Shown here piece by piece: positions 52,218 to 60,419 of a DNA stretch of 60,668 nucleotides (position 1 is the stretch's first letter; the number at the start of each line of letters is the position of its first letter). The stretch spans positions 1-60,668 of the forward strand of contig JAYNFX010000005.1 in the NCBI GenBank assembly GCA_038106885.1, written 5' to 3'. Below the pieces are notes generated by a model. It was not told the origin of the DNA. It ran no database searches and saw only the letters and a program-made list of their open reading frames with translations. This DNA comes from UBA3537 sp038106885 (lineage in GTDB: Bacteria > Bacteroidota > Bacteroidia > Flavobacteriales > Flavobacteriaceae). The translations under genes were made by a program, and so were the position numbers.

Positions 52218-53846
52218 ATGGATCTAAACTTCAATATTAACGAAGATCATAATAAACTCCTTTTATCTAAGCTAAAGAAGCGTATTGCGCAGGTCAAGCT
52301 TGGTGGTGGTTCAGAAAAGATAAAAAAACAAAATGAGAAAGGTAAATTAACAGCTAGAGAAAGAATAGATTATCTATTAGATCCTAAAACTAAATCTATT
52401 GAAATTGGAAGTTTAGCTGGTTATGAAATGTATGATAAACATGGTGGATGCCCATGTGCAGGTGTAATAGTTAAAATTGGTTATGTTTCTGGTATTCAAT
52501 GTATAGTTGTTGCCAATGATGCGACGGTCAAGGCTGGTGCATGGTTTCCAATTACTGCAAAGAAAAATTTAAGAGCTCAAGAAATTTCTATTGAAAATAA
52601 AATTCCAATTATTTATTTAGTTGATTCCGCAGGAGTTTACTTGCCAATGCAGGATGAAATTTTTCCTGATAAAGAACACTTTGGAAGAATTTTTAGAAAT
52701 AATGCTATTATGAGTAGTATGGGTATTACTCAAATTTCTGCTATAATGGGTAGTTGTGTAGCAGGTGGTGCTTACCTGCCAATCATGAGTGATGAAGCTA
52801 TAATAGTTGATAAAACAGCCAGTATTTTTCTTGCAGGAAGCTATTTAGTAAAAGCTGCTATTGGAGAGACAATTGACAATGAATCATTAGGTGGTGCAAC
52901 GACTCATTGTGAAATTAGCGGTGTTACTGATTACAAGGCAAAAAACGATAAGGACGCCTTAGATAAAATTAAAAATATAATTAATAAAATTGGAGATCAT
53001 GACAAAGCTGGGTTTAATAGAACTACCGCATCAAAACCAACTGCTAATCCGAATGATCTTTATGGCTTAATACCAAAAAATAGATCGGATCAATACGACA
53101 CCTACGAAATCATTAAACGACTTGTAGATAAATCTGAATTTGAGGAATATAAAGCCAGCTATGGAAAAACCATAATTACAGCATATGCAAGAATAGATGG
53201 TTGGGCTGTTGGAATTATTGCTAATCAAAGAAAACTTGTTAAGACAAAAAATGGCGAAATGCAATTTGGAGGAGTTATATACAATGATAGTGCTGATAAA
53301 GCGACTCGATTCATCTCAAACTGTAATCAGAAAAAAATTCCATTAATTTTTTTACAAGACGTTACAGGTTTTATGGTTGGTAGTAAAAGTGAGCACAGCG
53401 GTATAATAAAAGATGGAGCCAAAATGGTTAACGCAGTTAGTAATTCTGTAGTACCAAAGTTCACTGTAATAATTGGTAATAGCTATGGAGCTGGTAATTA
53501 TGCTATGTGTGGGAAAGCTTATGATCCAAGGCTAATAGTATCATGGCCAAGTGCAGAACTAGCTGTAATGAGTGGAAATAGCGCATCAAAAGTGTTACTT
53601 CAAATCGAAACTGCTGCTTTAAAAAAACAAGGTCAAAAAATTAGCGAACAAAAAGAAGCTGAAATATTATCAAATATTAAACAAAAATACGATCAACAAG
53701 TATCACCTTACTACTCTGCAGCTAGGCTTTGGACTGACGCAATAATTGATCCTATTAAAACACGTGATTGGATAAGTATGGGTATAGAAGCTGCAAATAA
53801 TGCTCCAATTGAGAAAAAATTTAATTTAGGTAATATTCAAGTTTAA
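52218..53846 (+). CDS. Acyl-CoA carboxylase, carboxyltransferase (beta) subunit, methylcrotonyl-CoA-like
   Basis: Transfers the carboxyl group from carboxybiotin to an acyl-CoA. The 542 residues are the two-domain crotonase-like carboxyltransferase: N-domain with GKLTARERIDYLLD and DSAGVYLPMQDEIFPDKEHF, C-domain with FLQDVTGFMVGSKSEHSG and VIIGNSYGAGNYAMCG. The DEIFPDKEHFGRIFRN segment is typical of 3-methylcrotonyl-CoA carboxylase beta (leucine catabolism). The biotin-carrying alpha subunit and an isovaleryl-CoA dehydrogenase are not adjacent. Its last 21 bases overlap the convergent menE gene. Confidence 0.88.
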   Translation: MDLNFNINEDHNKLLLSKLKKRIAQVKLGGGSEKIKKQNEKGKLTARERIDYLLDPKTKSIEIGSLAGYEMYDKHGGCPCAGVIVKIGYVSGIQCIVVANDATVKAGAWFPITAKKNLRAQEISIENKIPIIYLVDSAGVYLPMQDEIFPDKEHFGRIFRNNAIMSSMGITQISAIMGSCVAGGAYLPIMSDEAIIVDKTASIFLAGSYLVKAAIGETIDNESLGGATTHCEISGVTDYKAKNDKDALDKIKNIINKIGDHDKAGFNRTTASKPTANPNDLYGLIPKNRSDQYDTYEIIKRLVDKSEFEEYKASYGKTIITAYARIDGWAVGIIANQRKLVKTKNGEMQFGGVIYNDSADKATRFISNCNQKKIPLIFLQDVTGFMVGSKSEHSGIIKDGAKMVNAVSNSVVPKFTVIIGNSYGAGNYAMCGKAYDPRLIVSWPSAELAVMSGNSASKVLLQIETAALKKQGQKISEQKEAEILSNIKQKYDQQVSPYYSAARLWTDAIIDPIKTRDWISMGIEAANNAPIEKKFNLGNIQV

Positions 53847-54896
53847 TAAGTCTTTTGTTTTTTTTCGATTGATTTTTCCATTTTTTGTTTCAATAAATTT
53901 TTCAATAAAAATTATTGATTTCGGTTGTTTTTTTGAATCTATTTCACCCCAATCAAAACCAATATTTATTTTTTTTCCTTCAATTATTAAAACTACTTTC
54001 TCTCCAAGTTCATTGTCTTTAACTGAAGATATGAAATAGCGTAAATTCACTTGATTTTCAATTTGCTTCTCAAGTTCCTCAGGATGTATTTTTATACCGC
54101 CAGAATTTATTATATTATCATATCTCCCTAGCCAAATAAATTTTTTTGAAGACAATAACATAATTACATCATTGGTAACTAATCGTTCTTGATTTAATTT
54201 AGGAGCATGAACTACAAGGCAATTTCGATGATCTAAGCTTATAGAGATGTCTGGTAAAAGTGAAAAACAAGATTCTCCCATGGAAAGATTTTTAACAGCA
54301 AAGTGACTAACGGTCTCAGTCATACCGAATGTTTCATATATTTTTGATTCATTACCAATTAACATTGATGAAAGAAATTTAGAAACAGGTGCTCCACCAA
54401 TCAAAAGAGTTCCAATCTGGGATAGCTTAGGTAGAGATTTTTCAACTTGAAAAGGTACCATTGATGAAAAATCATAACGATTGTTATCTATGAATTGAAG
54501 AGGATTAGATGAGGGCTCTATAATGTCCAATGACAACCCAATGACAAATGAACGAATTAACATCATTTTACCAGCTATGTATGAAAAAGGTAAACAGCAT
54601 AATAATTTATTACCTGGTTTTAAGTTAAAATATGAAGCCGTTAAAAGTGCAGAATTAACAAGGCAAACTTTTTCTATCTTAATATGCTTTGCTTTTGATG
54701 TAGTTCCAGATGTGAATAATGAAATATATTTGGAATCATCGATCCAATCTAAAATAAAATTACCTAAATCAACTTCATTTTTTGAAACTGAATTGATACA
54801 ATTAGATGCAAAAGTTTTGATGTTTTTGACATTAAACTTAGATCCATTTAATTCAAACTTTGAATGTATAAATTTATTATATGGTTCTGTAATCAA
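53826..54896 (-). CDS. menE: o-Succinylbenzoate--CoA ligase MenE
   Basis: Activates o-succinylbenzoate to its CoA thioester in menaquinone synthesis. The 356-residue AMP-forming ligase is shorter than proteobacterial MenE (about 450) but has the P-loop TSGTTSKAKHIKIEK (about 63), the ETFGMTETVSH segment, and the C-terminal GRYDNIINSGGIKIHPEELE and GKINRKKTK with the catalytic Lys. The start is a TTG at 54896 (no in-frame ATG), 11 bases after the CPBP gene stop. It is the last gene of the men operon. Confidence 0.93.
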   Translation of the reverse strand: MITEPYNKFIHSKFELNGSKFNVKNIKTFASNCINSVSKNEVDLGNFILDWIDDSKYISLFTSGTTSKAKHIKIEKVCLVNSALLTASYFNLKPGNKLLCCLPFSYIAGKMMLIRSFVIGLSLDIIEPSSNPLQFIDNNRYDFSSMVPFQVEKSLPKLSQIGTLLIGGAPVSKFLSSMLIGNESKIYETFGMTETVSHFAVKNLSMGESCFSLLPDISISLDHRNCLVVHAPKLNQERLVTNDVIMLLSSKKFIWLGRYDNIINSGGIKIHPEELEKQIENQVNLRYFISSVKDNELGEKVVLIIEGKKINIGFDWGEIDSKKQPKSIIFIEKFIETKNGKINRKKTKDLLNLNIT

Positions 54897-54907
54897 AAAA
54901 AATATTT

Positions 54908-55840
54908 TTAATCATTTTTTATAATACCAAATAATTTTTTTTGCCAATTAGTCCAATTGTATTTTTTGGATAAAACAAATAATATAATTGGGTAAATAAC
55001 AAAAACTGGAAAAATAATCTCTAAATTTCCCATAGAAGGATCTGAGACATCTTTTAAAATTGAATTTGTTTGAAATGCAGTCCAGTCAGCAGTTAAAAGC
55101 AGACTAGCTATTAGATTATTAGCTGCATGAAAACCAAGCGCTAATTCCAAGCCTTCATCCATAAGGGTCATAATTCCTAATAAAAAACCAGTTCCTATGT
55201 AATGAATTAATAAAATATAACCTATTTTTTCAATTTCAGGGTTAGCAATGTGCAACAAACCAAATGCGATTGACGTGATAAATAATGGGACCCAACGGTT
55301 TTTTGACAATACACCAAGGCCTTGCATTAAATAGCCTCTAAATAAATATTCTTCAAAACTAGTTTGTAACGGCACCATTATTACTGCTATAATAAAAAGT
55401 ACTAAAAATGGTATTAAATCAAAATTTAAAACATAATTTTCAGGACTAGCTAAAAACTCTATAACGATAAAAATAACTGTTACAAATCCCCACAAAATAA
55501 ATGAAAACCAAAAACGTCTCCAATCAATTTTTTTTCTTGAAGTCGTTAAACTGTTTATAGTTTGTTTATGGATAAACTTGACTACAAATAATAAAGCAAG
55601 TAAACCAATTGCAAAACTAAGAAGCATTAAAAAAAGATTCAAATTTGAATCAATCAAAGACATTAATGCATAAGGATCTTCTTGGATAGAGCTCATGTCA
55701 GCGTTTTCTGAAAATGCAACAGAAAAAAGAGCTATTGTGTGCGGAATTGAGCCAATTACAGTTGATATACCAACAATTATGACTCCAATTAAATAAAGCC
55801 ACCAATCATTTTCAACCTTAAAAACTTGTTTTATATACAT
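54908..55840 (-). CDS. CPBP family intramembrane glutamic endopeptidase
   Basis: A polytopic membrane protease of the CPBP/Rce1 family, 310 residues with about eight hydrophobic helices. The conserved motifs are EEYLFRGYLMQGL (motif 1, Glu pair), FGLLHIANPE (motif 2, His) and HAANNLIASLL (motif 3). It lies between menC (3-base gap) and menE (11-base gap) in one transcript. Substrate unknown; family members include bacteriocin-immunity-type proteins and prenyl-protein proteases. Its place in a menaquinone operon may reflect a prenyl-lipid link, but that is inference. Confidence 0.9.
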   Translation of the reverse strand: MYIKQVFKVENDWWLYLIGVIIVGISTVIGSIPHTIALFSVAFSENADMSSIQEDPYALMSLIDSNLNLFLMLLSFAIGLLALLFVVKFIHKQTINSLTTSRKKIDWRRFWFSFILWGFVTVIFIVIEFLASPENYVLNFDLIPFLVLFIIAVIMVPLQTSFEEYLFRGYLMQGLGVLSKNRWVPLFITSIAFGLLHIANPEIEKIGYILLIHYIGTGFLLGIMTLMDEGLELALGFHAANNLIASLLLTADWTAFQTNSILKDVSDPSMGNLEIIFPVFVIYPIILFVLSKKYNWTNWQKKLFGIIKND

Positions 55841-55843
55841 AAT

Positions 55844-56878
55844 TTATAAATTTAATTTCCATTTTTTTGAAGGCAAATAATATAACCTTCCATTATTTAT
55901 TTCCAAAGGCGAATCTATATTATTACTAAACAATTTACCTGTTCCTAGTCCCTGAGGTAGAGAAATACCAAGATCATATGTCCATTGTGCAATCGCATTC
56001 AAACCAATGTTGCTTTCCAAAGCACTTGTAATCCACCAACCTACAGATTCTTTTTTTGCTAAATTAATCCATGATTGTGTTGAAACAAATCCACCTAATA
56101 AGCTTGGTTTTAATATGATATATTTAGGATTTATTATTTGTAGCAAATTTAATCTTTTTGTTACATCATTAATTCCAATTAACTCCTCGTCAAGTGCTAT
56201 TGGAATTGGAGATTTTTCACAAAGTTGAGCCATTTGTTCATATTGACCAGGAGCAATTGGTTGTTCAATGGAGTGTATATCAAGTTTTGAAAGTTGTTTT
56301 AGCTTCTCTAACGAATCTTTTGGCGAAAACCCACCATTGGCATCAACTCTAATTTCAATATCATTAGCAGAGTACTCATTTCTTAAATATTTAATTAGAT
56401 TAAATTCTGTCTGAAAATCAATAGCGCCAATCTTAATTTTGATACAAGAAAACCCCAACTCAATTTTGGTTTTTATTTGTTCTTTCATAAATGATTTATC
56501 TCCCATCCATATCAATCCATTAATAGGGATAGAAACTTCACCTTGTGTAAAATCAGATGGATACAATATAAATGGATTATCAGATCGAAAATCTAAAAAA
56601 GCAGTTTCTAAACCAAATTTTATTGCTGGAAAATCTAATAGTTTGTCTAACAGATGATTTAAACCTAAATTAATATTTTCACATACCCAATTTAGTTTTT
56701 CTTCAAAATCAAACCTATCGTCTATGCTTAAACCTCTTAACATACTGCATTCGCCAATCCCAAAATTATTTTCGTCCTCTATTTTTAAAAACCAAGTCTC
56801 CTTAAAAGTTAAAATTCCCCTTGAAGTTCCACTTGGTTGATTAAAATTAAGTATGTGCTTAAAATAAGAAGCCTTCAT
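55844..56878 (-). CDS. menC: o-Succinylbenzoate synthase MenC
   Basis: Dehydrates SHCHC to o-succinylbenzoate. A 344-residue enolase-superfamily protein: the KxK general acid/base pair is in CIKIKIG, and metal ligands are in RVDANGG (Asp), SIEQP (Glu) and ALDEEL (Asp). The late acceptor loop ILKPSLLGG has the second catalytic Lys. The start ATG at 56878 overlaps the menA stop (ATGA). Divergent enolase relatives have other substrates, but the operon makes MenC the clear call. Confidence 0.94.
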   Translation of the reverse strand: MKASYFKHILNFNQPSGTSRGILTFKETWFLKIEDENNFGIGECSMLRGLSIDDRFDFEEKLNWVCENINLGLNHLLDKLLDFPAIKFGLETAFLDFRSDNPFILYPSDFTQGEVSIPINGLIWMGDKSFMKEQIKTKIELGFSCIKIKIGAIDFQTEFNLIKYLRNEYSANDIEIRVDANGGFSPKDSLEKLKQLSKLDIHSIEQPIAPGQYEQMAQLCEKSPIPIALDEELIGINDVTKRLNLLQIINPKYIILKPSLLGGFVSTQSWINLAKKESVGWWITSALESNIGLNAIAQWTYDLGISLPQGLGTGKLFSNNIDSPLEINNGRLYYLPSKKWKLNL

Positions 56879-57804
56879 TGAAAACTAAATGTTTGAAGCT
56901 CTTCAATAACTAAAACTGAAGCGAAAAGCAGTGACATTACAAAAGTAGATAATGCAACTAATTTTAAATGTGGATCATATAGCCTAGGATTATTTATTCT
57001 ATAGACTACTTTTAAATGAAAAAAAAGAGGTACAAAAGCAATCCAGCTTAACATCATTATCTTAGAAAATGACATAATATATTGAAAATAAATCATTAAA
57101 ATCATAGCTAAAATCACAAGAAAAAAATGATAAATTTTAGAGTATTTAAAACCCATATATACAGCTAGTGTATTTTTTTTTGATTCTTTATCAGAGACCA
57201 AATCTCGCATATTATTAAGGTTTAGTACTGCAGAGCTTAACAAACCAATAGATGCCGCAGGAAAAAATAATCTAAAATCAATTTGTTTAGAAAATAAAAA
57301 GAATGTGCCAAAAACACTTAATAAACCAAAAAATAAAAAAACCATAAGATCACCCAAAGCCTTATATCCATAAGCAGATTGACCCACAGTGTAAGTGATA
57401 GCAGCATAAATCGAAATACCGCCCAAAATCAAAAATAGTATTGACATAACAATTTGATCAAAACCAAAAACAAACCAAACAAGTAAAACACAGAACGTAG
57501 CACTAAGTAAAACATTAAAAAATATTGCATAAAGCATTTGTCTTGGAGAAATTAAACCAGATTGGATAGCTCTTTTTGGGCCAATTCTGTTTTTTGAATC
57601 AGTTCCCTTTATACCATCACCATAATCATTAGCAAGATTAGAAAGTATTTGAAAACTAATCGTAGTGAGAATTATTAATATGAAGACAAAAAAATCAAAG
57701 TAACCTAAGTAATAAGCATAACTTGATCCAACAACTGCGCCAGAAATTGATAAAGGTAATGTTCTTAATCTAGAAGCTAAAATCCAATTTTTTAAAGTAG
57801 GCAT
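56875..57804 (-). CDS. menA: 1,4-Dihydroxy-2-naphthoate polyprenyltransferase MenA
   Basis: An inner-membrane UbiA-superfamily prenyltransferase that joins the naphthoate head to a polyprenyl tail with loss of CO2. The 309 residues have about eight hydrophobic helices. The first Asp-rich motif is NLANDYGDGIKGTDSKNRIG (about 58-77) and the second is NLNNMRDLVSDKESKKNTL (about 195). Its start is 1 base from the menB stop and it is coupled to menC by ATGA. Confidence 0.95.
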   Translation of the reverse strand: MPTLKNWILASRLRTLPLSISGAVVGSSYAYYLGYFDFFVFILIILTTISFQILSNLANDYGDGIKGTDSKNRIGPKRAIQSGLISPRQMLYAIFFNVLLSATFCVLLVWFVFGFDQIVMSILFLILGGISIYAAITYTVGQSAYGYKALGDLMVFLFFGLLSVFGTFFLFSKQIDFRLFFPAASIGLLSSAVLNLNNMRDLVSDKESKKNTLAVYMGFKYSKIYHFFLVILAMILMIYFQYIMSFSKIMMLSWIAFVPLFFHLKVVYRINNPRLYDPHLKLVALSTFVMSLLFASVLVIEELQTFSFQ

Positions 57805-57805
57805 A

Positions 57806-58645
57806 TTAAGGAATCCAATTTTTATTAAATTTTGGTGTTCTTTTTTCTAAGAAAGCATCTCTACCTTCTTTTGCTTCTTCTGTCATATATGCTAAACGGG
57901 TCGCTTCTCCTGCAAAAACTTGTTGTCCTACCATACCGTCGTCAGTTAAATTCATTGAAAATTTCAACATTTTAATTGAAATAGGTGACTTTTTTAATAT
58001 TTCTTGAGCCCAATCAAATGCAGTAGATTCTAGTTTTTCGTGTGAAATAACTGCATTAACCATACCCATTTCATAAGCCTCTTGTGCAGTATAATTTCGT
58101 CCCAAAAAGAAAATTTCACGAGCTTTCTTTTGACCTACCATCTTAGCTAAATATGCTGAACCATAACCACCATCAAAACTAGTTACATCGGCATCAGTCT
58201 GTTTAAAAATAGCATGCTCTTTGCTGGCAAGAGTCAAGTCACAAACAACATGTAAACTGTGTCCTCCACCAACCGCCCATCCAGGGACAACCGCTATTAC
58301 TACTTTAGGCATAAATCTTATCATTCGCTGAACTTCAAGAATGTTTAAACGATGATAACCATCTTTACCAACATATCCTTCTTTTCCTCTAGCTTTTTGA
58401 TCACCACCGCTACAAAAAGAAAAAACTCCATCTTTTGGAGATGGGCCTTCTGCACTTAATAAAATTACACCAATTGAGGTATCCTCATTTGCATCATGAA
58501 ATGCTTTTAAGAGTTCAGAAGTAGTTTGTGGTCTAAATGCATTTCTTACTTCAGGCCTATTAAAGGCAATGCGTGCTACACCTTTAAATTTTTTGTAAGT
58601 AATATCTTCAAATTCCTGAACAGTTTTCCATTTAATTACTTTCAT
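57806..58645 (-). CDS. menB: 1,4-Dihydroxy-2-naphthoyl-CoA synthase MenB
   Basis: Ring-closing enzyme that converts o-succinylbenzoyl-CoA to 1,4-dihydroxy-2-naphthoyl-CoA. The 279-residue crotonase-fold protein shows FNRPEVRNAFRP, FCSGGDQKARG (oxyanion-hole loop; bicarbonate-dependent form) and GGGHSLHVVCDLTLASK, followed by TDADVTSFDGGYGSAYLA. The C-terminal KRTPKFNK is typical. It is downstream of the CvfB-like gene by 10 bases and leads the catalytic men genes. Confidence 0.97.
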   Translation of the reverse strand: MKVIKWKTVQEFEDITYKKFKGVARIAFNRPEVRNAFRPQTTSELLKAFHDANEDTSIGVILLSAEGPSPKDGVFSFCSGGDQKARGKEGYVGKDGYHRLNILEVQRMIRFMPKVVIAVVPGWAVGGGHSLHVVCDLTLASKEHAIFKQTDADVTSFDGGYGSAYLAKMVGQKKAREIFFLGRNYTAQEAYEMGMVNAVISHEKLESTAFDWAQEILKKSPISIKMLKFSMNLTDDGMVGQQVFAGEATRLAYMTEEAKEGRDAFLEKRTPKFNKNWIP

Positions 58646-58655
58646 AATTTAAATT

Positions 58656-59489
58656 TTAATTTTTTAAATATATGCCGTCATTTTTTAGACTAATTAATCG
58701 TCTCTTATAAAGATTTCCTACAGCTTTTTTAAAACTTTTTTTACTCATTTGAGCTATGGATTTAATTTCTTCTGGAGAAGATTTATCAGTAATACTTAAT
58801 TTACCGTTATGGATACTTATTAATTTAAGTAATTCTTTTGCACTAGGTTCAATATTTCTATAGCCCATTTTTTGCAAGGTTACATCTATCTTATTTCCCT
58901 CACGAATTTTTTTTACATAGCCCTTAATCTTATCACCAATACTCAAATCTTTAAAAATATCGTCTTTGTATATCAAACCCAGATGAGAATTATTTATTAT
59001 GACATTCATTCCTAAATTAGAAGGGTGAGAAACAATTAAGTCAACTTCTTCGTGTATCTCAACAGTTAAATTATTATTGGTCAAAAAACGATTTGTTTTA
59101 CTTGAAGCTACCAAACGTTCTGTTTTTTCATCTAAATAACAATAAACAAGATACCATCCCCCCTCTTTCATTTTGAAAGCTTGCTCAACAAACGGACAGA
59201 ATAATTCTTTTACCATACCCCAATCCATAAAAGCTCCAAATTCATTTACAGCGTTACAACGTAATAAAGCAAATTCTCCTTTTTGAATGTAAGGTATGTC
59301 TGTAACAGCAACTAAACGTTCTTCATTATCTAAATACACAAAAACATCGATCATTTCATCCAATTCAAAATCTTGAGGAACGTATCGATTAGGTAATAAA
59401 ACTTCACAATCTTGACCATCGCCTAAAAACAAACCAGGCTCTGTATCTCTGAGAATTTTTAGTGTATTAAATTTGCCAATCTCAATCAT
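58656..59489 (-). CDS. CvfB-type S1 RNA-binding protein with C-terminal winged helix
   Basis: An RNA-binding regulatory protein related to CvfB/YitL. The 277 residues have successive S1-like OB folds (about 1-65, 70-135 and 140-205, with FGAFMDWGMVKELFCPF and GDKIKGYVKKIREGNKIDVTLQ) and a C-terminal winged helix (about 215-277, ending NLYKRRLISLKNDGIYL). It probably binds RNA in the cytoplasm. It is the first gene of the men cluster, with a TACCTTTG box 4 bases before its ATG at 59489. Why it leads menaquinone genes is unclear; I recall the association as conserved in flavobacteria. Confidence 0.88.
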   Translation of the reverse strand: MIEIGKFNTLKILRDTEPGLFLGDGQDCEVLLPNRYVPQDFELDEMIDVFVYLDNEERLVAVTDIPYIQKGEFALLRCNAVNEFGAFMDWGMVKELFCPFVEQAFKMKEGGWYLVYCYLDEKTERLVASSKTNRFLTNNNLTVEIHEEVDLIVSHPSNLGMNVIINNSHLGLIYKDDIFKDLSIGDKIKGYVKKIREGNKIDVTLQKMGYRNIEPSAKELLKLISIHNGKLSITDKSSPEEIKSIAQMSKKSFKKAVGNLYKRRLISLKNDGIYLKN

Positions 59490-59493
59490 ATTG

Positions 59494-59501
59494 CAAAGGT
59501 A
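59494..59501 (-). promoter_or_regulatory. Candidate -7 box for cvfB-men operon, 4 bases from the ATG
   Basis: On the minus strand TACCTTTG is followed by CAAT and the ATG at 59489. The spacing implies a leaderless or near-leaderless transcript, as at rlmD. Confidence 0.42.
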
Positions 59502-59558
59502 AGCATAATATCAAAAAATAATTGGTTAAAAACGATCTTCTATAGTTAAAGTTTTTGC

Positions 59559-59566
59559 TATTATTG
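59559..59566 (+). promoter_or_regulatory. Imperfect -7 box for purU, 4 bases from the ATG
   Basis: TATTATTG differs from TAnnTTTG at one position and is followed by CAAT and the ATG at 59571, the same 4-base spacer as the divergent cvfB-like gene. Confidence 0.3.
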
Positions 59567-59570
59567 CAAT

Positions 59571-60419
59571 ATGAAAAAATTGACGCTTTTAATTAATTGT
59601 AAGGATCAACCTGGAATAATTGCAGCAACTACTAATTTTATTTCGAACAATGGAGGTAATATTATATATGTTGATCAACATGTAGATCGCCAACAAGAAG
59701 TATTTTTTATGCGGATTGAGTTTGAATTCAAAACAATTTTAAAAGAGGATTTTTCTAAAAATTTTGAAAATTCTATAGCAAATAATTTTCAAATGAATTG
59801 GAAATTATTTGATTTTCAAAAACCACTAAATATGGGGCTTTTTGTTTCAAAATATGATCATTGTATATATGATATATTAGGAAGATATAAGTCAAGTGAA
59901 TTCTGCATTAATATTCCTTTCATTGTTAGTAATCACAAAGATTTAAAACCAATTGCAGATAACTTTGGAATTAATTTTTATTATGTTCCTGTTGATAAGG
60001 ACAATAGAATCAAATCTACCAAAAGGCATATTGAGTTATTAAAAAATTACAAAATTGATTTTATAGTCTTGGCTCGTTATATGCAAATTATTCCAAACGA
60101 AATAATTGATATTTATCCATCTAAAATTATTAATATTCACCACTCCTTCTTACCTGCTTTTGTTGGTGCAAAACCATATCATTCAGCTTTTAAACGTGGA
60201 GTTAAAATTATTGGAGCTACATCTCATTATGTCACTTCGGAGCTAGATCAGGGGCCAATAATTGAACAAGACGTTGTTAGAGTTTCTCATGTAAACACAA
60301 TAAAAGATTTAATATCCAAAGGAAGAGATTTAGAAAAAATAGTTTTATCAAAGGCAATCAAATATCACATTGATCAAAAAGTGATGGTTTTTAATAATAA
60401 AACTGTTATTTTTAATTAG
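59571..60419 (+). CDS. purU: Formyltetrahydrofolate deformylase PurU
   Basis: Hydrolyses 10-formyl-tetrahydrofolate to formate and tetrahydrofolate, balancing one-carbon pools. The 282 residues combine an N-terminal ACT domain (about 1-85, LLINCKDQPGIIAATTNFIS) with a C-terminal formyltransferase domain. The catalytic region includes IHHSFLPAFVGAKPYHSAF and GATSHYVTSELDQGPII, with the conserved Asn-His-Asp triad of the hydrolase. It is transcribed opposite to the surrounding men genes and overlaps the end of menD by 8 bases. Confidence 0.95.
   Translation: MKKLTLLINCKDQPGIIAATTNFISNNGGNIIYVDQHVDRQQEVFFMRIEFEFKTILKEDFSKNFENSIANNFQMNWKLFDFQKPLNMGLFVSKYDHCIYDILGRYKSSEFCINIPFIVSNHKDLKPIADNFGINFYYVPVDKDNRIKSTKRHIELLKNYKIDFIVLARYMQIIPNEIIDIYPSKIINIHHSFLPAFVGAKPYHSAFKRGVKIIGATSHYVTSELDQGPIIEQDVVRVSHVNTIKDLISKGRDLEKIVLSKAIKYHIDQKVMVFNNKTVIFN

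Noticed and set aside
54908..55840. CPBP (Abi-type) protein as a phage-defence or bacteriocin-immunity system
   Set aside because: It sits inside a metabolic operon with no defence genes or toxin nearby.
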